This document shows, in pieces, positions 56,351-64,000 of a DNA stretch of 64,000 nucleotides. The stretch comes from Cryptomeria japonica (Eukaryota > Streptophyta > Pinopsida > Cupressales > Cupressaceae). Position numbers and translations under genes: made by a program. The notes under the pieces are model-generated. The model was not told the DNA's origin, did no database searches, and worked only from the letters and a program-made list of their open reading frames with translations. Where the stretch lies: contig NC_081413.1 in the NCBI RefSeq assembly GCF_030272615.1, positions 723,197,649 through 723,261,648 of the forward strand, read 5' to 3'. Every line of letters begins with the position of its first letter. Position 1 is the stretch's first letter.

Positions 56351-56680
56351 TAGAACACTTGTTGGCTATGAATTAAATTATTCCTCAATTGAAAAGATAT
56401 GTCTAGCAGTTGTATTTGCAACTCAGAAGCTACAACATTATATGTTGATTCATTCTGTGAAACTAATAGCAAAGATAGATCCTCTCAAATATTTGTTGAG
56501 CAAGTCAACATTGACAGGGAGACTAGCCAAATGGGTTATGATACTGAGTGAATTTGACATAGAATATGTTGACTAGAAAGCTATCAAGGGACAAGTCATC
56601 GTTGATCAATGGGCTGATGCACCTTTACAAAATGACATGCCTTTGCACATCGAATTTCCTGATGCAGATATCTTGACAGT
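56310..56680 (+). pseudogene. Gypsy-3 first RNase H, remainder
   Basis: In another frame than RT: YYISRTLVGYELNYSSIEKI, CLAVVFATQKLQHYM, SKSTLTGRLAKW and LSEFDIEYVD, then TAG at 56574 and the linker to the second RNase H (HIEFPDADILTVSTN). As in Gypsy-2, the first catalytic Asp is replaced (LYVSATS). Confidence 0.87.
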
Positions 56681-57060
56681 AAGTACAAACTTTTGGGAAT
56701 TGTACTTTGATGGTTCTTATACCCAATATGGTTCAGGAGCAAAAATCTTTTTCATCACACCTCAAGGACATACAATTCTGAAATCATATAGACTGCAATT
56801 TCCATGCACCAATAATACTGCAGAGTATGAAGCATTGGCTATAGGACTAAAAATGGCCATTGAATGGAATGTAAAAGAACTACATGTCTATGGTGATTCA
56901 CAACTTGTCATTAATCAAATAAATGATGAATATCAAACAAAGGATGATAAGCTTATGCCATACAAACAACTAATAGAGGAATTTAAAGGACACTTTAAAG
57001 AAATCACATTCACCTAGATTCCCAGAAATGAGAATAAAGCAACAGATGCAATGGCTACAA
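56681..57060 (+). pseudogene. Gypsy-3 second RNase H
   Basis: LYFDGSYTQYGSG (Asp), LQFPCTNNTAEYEALAIGLK (Glu), LHVYGDSQLVINQINDEYQT (Asp) and NKATDAMATIAS (last Asp). A full acidic set is kept, so this was probably the working RNase H. One TAG at about 57015. In dual RNase H Tat elements this second domain is of a type distinct from the first. Confidence 0.9.
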
Positions 57061-58443
57061 TAGCATCTCTCTTGCAAAATAAGGAGAATCAACAGCCTTA
57101 CAAATTTCTCGTGGAAGATATCTTAACCCCTACCATCCAATCTCAGCATACCTATCAAATTTGTCATATATCAGGAACTAGTCAATCCTTATATGGTCAA
57201 ACCTACCAATATTTGAAAGATCATATCCTTCCTCTTGAATTATCTCATAATAAACGAAGAAAGTTTATCCATCAGTCCTCTCGCTATACTATTATTGTAG
57301 ATATCCTATATAGGCGTGGTCTAGATGGGACGTTCTTGAGATGTCTTGAAAAAGATGAATCTGAGAGAGTTCTTAATGCCATTCATGCAGGTATTTGTGG
57401 TACACTCAAGTGGTTTAACATTGGCTAAGAAACTTCTTCGTATGGGTTACTTTTGGCCTACTATGGAAAGAGATTCATTCACCTATGCTAGGAAATGTAA
57501 ACAATGTCAGATCCATGAAAATCTCATTCATGCACTAGCACAAGAGTTATATCCTATGACAGGATCATGGCCATTTTCACAATGGGGCCTTGATTTGGTA
57601 GGAAAGATCAATCCCTCATCTTTTAACGAACATAAGTGTATTTTGATTGCTACTGAATATTTTACTAAGTGGATTGAAGCAGTGCCTTTAAAACTAGTAA
57701 TAGGAAAACAAATATCATCATTCATCTTGAATTATATAATTTGTCGCTATGGAGTTCCTATAACCATCATCACTGATAATGGAAGACCATTCAAAAATCA
57801 AGATGTGAAAGAGCTATGTGAACAGTTCCATATCCAACATAGGTTCTCGACTCCATATTATCTACAAGGTAATGGTCAAGCTGAGGCATCAAACAAAACT
57901 ATCTTGAAAATCTTGAAGAAAACAATTAATGAAGCTGGAAAAGATTGGCACATTTAGCTAAATCCTGCTCTTTGGGCATACCAAATTAGTGTCTGCACTC
58001 TAATAGGGGAAACTCCATATTGTTTGGTCTATGGATCAGAAGCCATATTACCTGTAGAAGTAGAGATACCTTCTCTACGTGTATCTTTGCATGGTCTTAT
58101 ACCAGAAGAAGAACAACAAGTCTCTCGACTCCAGGAACTAGAATTGGTTCAGGAATGTCGCCAAAATGCAACAGAACATTTGAAAGTATACCAACAAAGA
58201 ATGGAAAGAAGCTATAACCACATATTCAAGCCGCGTATTTTCCAGATTGGGGACAGTTCTAAGGGAGAATCCAAGAAATCAGAAAGACTGAGAAAAGAAG
58301 GGAAAATTTGAACCAAATTGGCTAGGACCTTTTGTCATAGTAGCAACATATGGATCAGGAGCATACAAGTTATCTACCCCTAAAGGTGATTGGTTTGATG
58401 AACCTATCAATTCTATCCATCTCAAGAAATTATATGCTTGAGA
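57061..58443 (+). pseudogene. Gypsy-3 integrase
   Basis: N-terminal linker DILYRRGLDGTFLRCLEKDE, zinc domain split by a shift near 57405 (AIHAGICG, then MGYFWPTMERDSFTYARKCK and QCQIHENLIH). Core: FSQWGLDLVGKINPSS (Asp), ITIITDNGRPFKNQDV (Asp) and GNGQAEASNKTILK (Glu), all three present. One TAG at 57955. C-terminal part: LVYGSEAILPVEVEIPSLRV, QVSRLQELELVQECR, after another shift KFEPNWLGPFVIVATYG, ending HLKKLYA with TGA at 58441-58443. Better preserved than the Gypsy-2 copy. Confidence 0.9.
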
Positions 58444-60268
58444 TATAAAGTCCTGAAAAAAATCAACAAAAGCATATAAAGTCTTGGAAAAAAAAAAGAA
58501 AATCAATAAAAAGCATATAAAATCCAAAAAATGCAATAAATTTAGATGGTGAAAACCTGGTAAACAGACACTATCTAAAAAGTAAGTTCCTCCATCTATG
58601 AGATCGCTTTGCGCACCTATTCTACTCCATCCTATCACATCTATCACTTCCATCTATCGCAGTTTATCCATTTCATCTTTCACATTCATTGCTCTCAACC
58701 ATTTAGCAAGAAATATGCAGCTTACCAACAATTACCAATCTCTGACATATTTATCATAGTCACTGTCTTGGATCTTATCAAAATCAATCATATCTACATT
58801 TTTCTCTCGCTATGGTTTGGATCTTGATCAATTCATACATTCATAATAATTTTTGTTTCCACTGGGGGCACAATCCTAATTCCTTTTGCTAAGGTGATCT
58901 TTTGAATAATTGAAAATCCAAAACATTCGAAAAATTTAAAAAAACCAAAAACACCTAGGATTTTGAAACAGATAACGAGCAACAAAGCAACAAAAATCAA
59001 GGCATTTCATCAACGACTGAATCGTGAAACTCAAAAACTGAAGAATCGATCAGCAAGTAATACGGGATTATTAGAGATCATTCATCAAGATGATTATATC
59101 AGTTAATGACCATAAGAACATGTGAATGACATGCAACATTTAGTGTTTATATCTTGATTTTATTGCTAATCATGTACACTATGCAACTCAAGGATGTCCA
59201 TGACTAGAGAAGCTATGATGGGGCATGATTATTTTCTTTGATTGTTGTTTGTGGTTTATCTCTTACTACGGTATGAACTTGTCTCAAGATATGATTGGCA
59301 AAAGATCAAGGAGGACGTTCCAAGGCATGTATGAAAGGGGATAATCCTTGTATGTTCTACAAGCATTACTCAAGTCAACTTGATCCATCATATAAGGTTG
59401 CTTGTATTAACTTGCTATATCAAAATCCATGTAAGGAATACTCAGGTCATCTTGAATCATTATTTCAAGTTGCTTATATTTTCTTACAACATTTTAAAGC
59501 TCAATGATGAAATCAAGAACTATTACAAGATAGCATATGAAGAATGACACTACAATTTTTAGTTAGATCATTTCATTAGCTCATTATTCATCTGCATTAT
59601 AAAGCATTCATTTGTCAGCTGCATTATAAGCATATCATTTCATTAATAGATCAACGGTCATAAATAAAGATTGAGTATACTTGGACAAACAAAAATGATT
59701 TGCATTTAATCAGTATAGGTGCATTCATTTTAGAATAATTTTAAATCATTATCCATTTCATTTAGTTGTATATAAACCATTTGCATTAGTTTGCATTAAA
59801 TTAAGTGAATTTCATTCTTCATGTAGTGTATCATCATTATTATTTGCATTATCATTCCATTAATGGTCATTTAGTTGCATCTTTGCACTTAGATTCATAA
59901 TCATTATAAACATTACATATAAAAATACAAAAAACATTTCATGTAGATCATTTTGCATTTACATAATCATACGCATCAAATCAATCAGTCGTTTGCATTC
60001 CATATAGATCATTGCATTTGCATCATTTAAGATAGTAATCATAATCATTGCATCCATATCATCTTCACATAAAACATGCATATAGATCATCATCCATCTA
60101 ATCACTGCATCATCATATATAGATCATCAAATAGAGTAACATGCATAATAAAGATCATCATCATATAGAATCCATGTCTGCATATAGATCATCATAAAAA
60201 CAATAAAAGTCCAAGTATACAATGATATCAAATAAACAATACAAATGCCTCTTCAAATACAAATCAAG
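58444..60268 (+). other. Gypsy-3 spacer between pol and the antisense gene, gene-free
   Basis: AT-rich, no supported frame. CTGGGGGCACAATCC at 58862-58876 is the counterpart of the internal polypurine-like tract of Gypsy-2. From about 59560 to 60230 it is degenerate simple sequence rich in CATTTGCAT and ATATAGATCATC. Confidence 0.7.
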
Positions 60269-62430
60269 TCACGACTGTCCTGTACCACTACCACCTGACT
60301 CTATCCGTCTCTGTGGCTGTGGGCGATAAGATCCTCCAAATGCCTATCTCCCATGATCACCACTCCTCTGAGGAGGTCCCATGACCCCACCACTGCTAGT
60401 GTCCATTAACACGGTGGTATGAAAACTACCTGCTCTCTGGCTCTCTACAACTACCTCCTCATATCATCATCACCAATGGGAAGTTTCCTTCCCAGCTCAA
60501 ACTAATGCTCTAATAGTATCAGCTAAGAGAGTACCTGATCCAATGTGTTGAATGTGATCAAGAAGGCCCTGAGTATCCTGCTATCTCCTAATAGCTCTAT
60601 CCCTCTCAGTCATAAGAGTTTGTACCTATACTCAAAGTTGATCAATCTGTGCTCTTAGACTATCAATGGTATCTTTCTCTTTCACATCATGCTCTGGTGC
60701 ATCCTGCTCTGGCATATCATGCCCAGGTGCAACCTACTCTAGCAAATCCTATTGTGGTGCATGAACCCCAATCCCCTCACCACCAGCCTGTCCAACTGCT
60801 GGAATCTCGGTCCGAGTAACTCTCTGAACCTATCATCTAATCAAGGGAACATGACCCTCAAGATCCTCATCATCTCCACCATGCACTGCAATAACCCTAG
60901 GATCTGGCTGAATCTATCAAAAATCAATGCATCTCCTGCAACCCCCATCCAGTCTAGTCACCCTGCCTCCTGTCAATGGTAACCCTCTTGGTGATCTCAT
61001 ACCTACCCTGCCATTCTCCCTCCCAATCCATCCAACATCTCTCCCACCCATCAGACATGCTCTCTCAATCCTGCCAATTGGTCCAAATGGTCCTCCACGG
61101 ACTCTCAATCGACCTCCCCTCCATCTAGGTCTCCTCCCACCACCACCTCCATCCCCACCCTCATCTCCACCTCCCCCAGCCTCATGAGCAGCTCTAAGCT
61201 CTCGTCTCCATCTTCGTCTCCTAGAAACTGGATCATCTAAATCATCTCCTAAGTTGGGAGGAGGATCTGTTGAATCAGCAATGTGAGGAAACGGATGAGC
61301 TAATATATACTAAGCATAATCTGCAGTAACCCCGGGATCAAGAATATGCAATCTCATATCATAAGCCACTCTTGGATTAGCAAAAAACTTTGCGCAAGCA
61401 ATCTCAAATGACAAGGAAGGTCCCCAATCTTGTCTATCTCTGTATTGCCGAGCATATATCATCACACCAGTAGGCATAGGCTGGATGATACCAAACTATC
61501 TCAAAAGGCGACCAATCAACTGTCGCTCAACAATGTAAGGAGTCCGACCAATGAGATATCTACTCTTCATGATAAATGGTAATGTCTATGCATCATCCAT
61601 CCATGGCTCACAATCAAGATATGGTCTCCAAGTAATGATATCCAATGAATCTAGCACCCGCCGCCAATACTCCATCTTACCCAACTTATATTGAGTAAGG
61701 ATACCTATTTAAAAATATACATATGGTTGTCTCTCTCCATGAACTCTGTGATGGATAGGCTGAGTAATAGCAATTTGCTCCCAGCACCAGATCTACAATA
61801 AAGTGCATCCTATAGACAAATTTGCACTCTCATCATACACTACCTGATGAAGATCATGATATAAGTGTGCCAGCATGCAAACACCCCAAGCATATCGAGT
61901 ACGATGTTGCATCATACTCAAGAGAATCTCACCCCATCCAACTGAAAAACCTCATGATCCCCTATCAGGACATATAAATCCTCCAATCAAACCAACAAGA
62001 ATAACAGGAAGAGCCTCGTAATACATCACCATATCTACCCATCGAATCTCTCCTCTACCAATTCTCTCATCAGCAAACATGACTCTGCAAGCCTCTATCC
62101 CAACCCGATCCTGAAAATCATATTGCACTAGCTCACTAGTCACTGAGATATGCAGAATCCTATAGACATCCTCAAGAGTCACACTAATCTCACCCTTCAG
62201 CAGGTGGAAAGTGTTATGCTCGTTGTGCCATCTCTCGGCCAATGTCGTCAATAATCCTCTATTATGCATAATCTCAGGCATATACAACAAATGGCATAAA
62301 CCATAGGCATCTATGTGTCTAATCTCAGCCTGTGTCAACTCTGGAACTAAATGACGCACTACCGGTAATTTCTCCCGACACTAGAGAACATCAAGTTTCT
62401 CCTATTTATCAAGAGAAATCAATCAATCAT

Positions 62431-62560
62431 CAAATCATCATCTATCTATCAAATCAAAACTGAATCATCATCTATCTATCTATCAAATCAAAACTGAATC
62501 ATCATCTATCTATCTATCAAATCAAAACTAAATCATCACCTATCTATCTATCAAATCAAA
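62431..62560 (+). repeat. Tandem repeat, 34-bp unit, about 4 copies
   Basis: Units built from AATCATCATCTATC, then CTATCAAATCAAAACTG, with one early copy shorter by four bases. Inside the intron of the antisense gene, near its acceptor. Confidence 0.88.
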
Positions 62561-62687
62561 TTGAAGCAACTTACGCTATAAAAACATTTTAAAACCTATC
62601 AATCATGGTTTTCTGTCAATCACTAAGTTCACTCAAAACTCTGCTAAGCTCTTATATTAGAAACTAAATCGGTTTCTTAGAGCTACT

Positions 62688-62880
62688 CTATCAATCAGGC
62701 TAATCAAAGCAATCCAATCTGTCAATCAAGCTAATCAAAGCAATCCAATCTATCAATCAAGATAATCAAAGCAATCCAATCTATCACTCAAGCTAATCAA
62801 AGCAATCCACTATATCAATCAAGCTAATCAAAGCAATCCAATCTATCAATCAAGCTAATCAAAGCAATCCTATCAATCAA
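62688..62880 (+). repeat. Tandem repeat, 31-bp unit, about 6 copies
   Basis: Units built from CTAATCAAAGCAATCCAAT followed by CTATCAATCAAG, with few substitutions. Inside the intron of the antisense gene. Confidence 0.9.
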
Positions 62881-63028
62881 TCCAGCAATCAAAGATATCT
62901 ATCGATCTATCAATCACGTAATCACTCAATCAAGTCCCTATTTCATCATCAATACATATTAAACACATTAAATCTAATCATCAAAGTGATTTTTAGCCTT
63001 TTCACTTATCAAAAACATCAAATTTGAG

Positions 63029-63350
63029 CAAAAGCGCTATCCTATTGAACATTTGCACTAAACTACAGCAAATGCGCTAAATCTAAAGGCATTTGCGCTA
63101 ACCTAGAGCATATGCGCTACCTTTTTGAACAAATACGCTAACTCTACATGCATATGCGCAAACCCATGCAAAAGCACTACCTTTTTGAAGAAAAGCGCTA
63201 ACAAATGACACATTTGCGCTACCCTATGCATATGCACTAACATCTTTAACATATGACATATGCACAAACAGAAAGAGCATTTGCATTAAAACATGCATTT
63301 GCGCTAAACCTAATTGCATATGTGCTAAAACAAATTGCAAAAGCACTAAC
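63029..63350 (+). repeat. Degenerate GCAAATGCGCTA array, reverse complement of the leader array
   Basis: About seventeen copies of GCATTTGCGCTAA, GCATATGCGCTA and GCAAAAGCACTA. On the minus strand these read TTAGCGCAAATGC, the leader motif of Gypsy-3. It lies in the 5' part of the antisense intron. Confidence 0.85.
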
Positions 63351-63847
63351 CTAATGCCAAAAAAAATAAAAAAATTGGAAAGTTCAAAAACACGCCTAAA
63401 AACATGAAAATTTGCACAAAAACTTGAAAACAAAGCTTGAGATAAGATACCTACCAGATATCCATGCTCGATAGGTCGTTGATAACACCAAACACGCTCA
63501 AATCGATGGTTCTCCATATGAATCACCATTTCACCACCTCAGCAAGAATATTTTCTCCACAAGCTGACAAGGATAACAATGAAATTAAAATTAGCCTTGG
63601 TTAATTTTATATTTACTATTTGAAGAGTAATTAATTTCACTGGGGCAATTTAACTTGTTTTTTACAAATGAATTTAATTGACTGAATTTTTATCAAATTA
63701 TCATGAGATTAATCATTCTAACCAGAATTTTTGACAATTTCACGATCAATCTCCTAAGGGGGCACACAATTAGGATTTTCAATCTCTATCAGGCATTATT
63801 GAGACTTGATTTAATCTTTGAAACAATGTTTGTCTTGACATTATTTC

Positions 63848-63861
63848 AAAGAGCGGCAAAA
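63848..63861 (+). other. Polypurine tract of Gypsy-3, altered
   Basis: AAAGAGCGGCAAAA abuts the LTR. Gypsy-2 has the canonical AGGGGGCAAAA at the homologous place. A cleaner AAGGGGGCAC lies about 95 bases upstream near 63756. Confidence 0.75.
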
Positions 63862-64000
63862 TGTATACAAATAAAAATTGGCTATGAGCAATTAAATAAA
63901 TATTTTATATTTATTTAATGATTATTCTTCTATTAAATAGTTAATTTGAAAAGATTAATTGATTTATTTAATTTTCGTGTCTTTCTATTAATTAATATTG
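63862..64000 (+). repeat. Gypsy-3 3' LTR, first 139 bp
   Basis: TGTATACAAATAAAAATTGG onward matches 47570-47708 with only a few differences, mostly near 63960-63980. The palindrome of the 5' LTR is conserved unchanged at 63891-63919. It runs off the window end. Confidence 0.93.

Larger units (their letters stand above)
60269..63529 (-). pseudogene. Antisense PMD (plant mobile domain) gene carried by Gypsy-3
   Basis: Minus strand. Exon 1: ATG at 63529 to 63455, 25 codons (ENHRFERVWCYQRPIEHGYL), donor GTAGGT at 63454. Intron about 1053 bases. Exon 2 from 62401 (acceptor AAATAG), phase 0, down to TGA at 60271-60269: about 710 codons with no net frameshift and roughly twenty in-frame stops. PMD hallmarks: LVPELTQAEIRHIDAYGLCH, LLYMPEIM, LAERWHNEHNTFHL, GEISVTLEDVYRIL and YYEALPVILVGLIGGFIC. 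Past the PMD come a Gly/Arg-rich linker (about 61190-60950), a helical segment (about 60690-60600) and a Ser/Gly/Gln-rich tail ending GSGTGQS. PMD proteins occur as host silencing factors and as extra genes in transposons. What it does here is not known. Confidence 0.83.
47570..64000 (+). mobile_element. Gypsy-3, near-complete Tat-type Ty3/gypsy element, 3' LTR cut by the window
   Basis: At least 16.4 kb. Order: 5' LTR, primer site, a 2.3-kb leader, gag, protease, G-patch-like linker, RT, RNase H, second RNase H, integrase, a gene-free spacer, an antisense PMD gene with an intron, polypurine tract, start of the 3' LTR. Inserted into the integrase region of Copia-B. Predicted target duplication GTAAG (47565-47569). 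The visible 139 bp of the 3' LTR match the 5' LTR closely, so it may be younger than Gypsy-2. Confidence 0.92.

Noticed and set aside
51018-58443. Endogenous pararetrovirus (caulimovirus-like) origin
   Set aside because: An HHCC-DDE integrase, LTRs, a tRNA primer site and two RNase H domains are present. This is a Ty3/gypsy LTR retrotransposon. No movement protein or envelope-like frame was seen.
60927-61187. Plus-strand Pro-rich 86-residue frame
   Set aside because: It is the complement of the Gly/Arg-rich linker of the Gypsy-3 PMD gene, with no family signal of its own.
62688-62880. CRISPR-like repeat array
   Set aside because: Units are head-to-tail copies with no unique spacers, no leader and no cas genes. 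The context is a plant retrotransposon.

Overview
The window is plant nuclear DNA made almost entirely of nested, decayed LTR retrotransposons. I found no intact host gene, no tRNA or rRNA gene and no CRISPR array. The element types (long-LTR Ty1/copia, and Ty3/gypsy of the dual RNase H Tat type), the AT-rich composition and the depth of nesting suggest a seed plant with a very large genome. A gymnosperm is plausible, but I cannot prove the species. Element names (Copia-1, Gypsy-2 and so on) are local labels.

Layout. Copia-1 (1-6748, plus) lacks the start of its left LTR. It sits in the leader of Gypsy-2 (6749 to about 27982, plus). Gypsy-2 is split inside its reverse transcriptase by a complete Copia-2 (11770-18830), which has a clear 5-bp target duplication. 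From about 28.0 to 29.5 kb there is no recognisable gene. At 29.5-33.3 kb lies an unrecognised, broken minus-strand coding region rich in coiled coil. At 33.3-35.8 kb is gene-free sequence that may hold a minus-strand LTR. Gypsy-4 (about 35.8-41.4 kb, minus) carries protease, an RNase H, reverse transcriptase, a second RNase H and integrase, plus an extra plus-strand ORF after pol. Gypsy-4 is broken by Copia-A (41420), Copia-A by Copia-B (44290), and Copia-B by Gypsy-3 (47570). The right halves of these three hosts lie beyond the window. Gypsy-3 runs from 47570 to the window end and reaches 139 bp into its 3' LTR.

How the parts work together. Each Copia unit encodes gag, protease, integrase, reverse transcriptase and RNase H, in that order. 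Gypsy-2 and Gypsy-3 encode gag, protease with a G-patch-like segment, reverse transcriptase, RNase H, a second RNase H and integrase. None can make a full polyprotein now. Most breaks are in-frame stops, chiefly TAG from CAG or TGG, which fits deamination of methylated cytosine in silenced DNA.

Most interesting signal. Gypsy-2 and Gypsy-3 both carry, between pol and the 3' LTR and on the opposite strand, a gene for a plant mobile domain (PMD) protein. In both copies it has a 75-nt first exon, a phase-0 intron of about 1.1 kb and a long second exon. The intron is packed with short degenerate repeats around TAGCGCATTTGC. The same motif, in the matching sense orientation, fills the 5' leader of Gypsy-3, so the element carries large inverted copies of one motif upstream of both of its coding units. 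Gypsy-4 carries a different antisense ORF behind its own TATA box.
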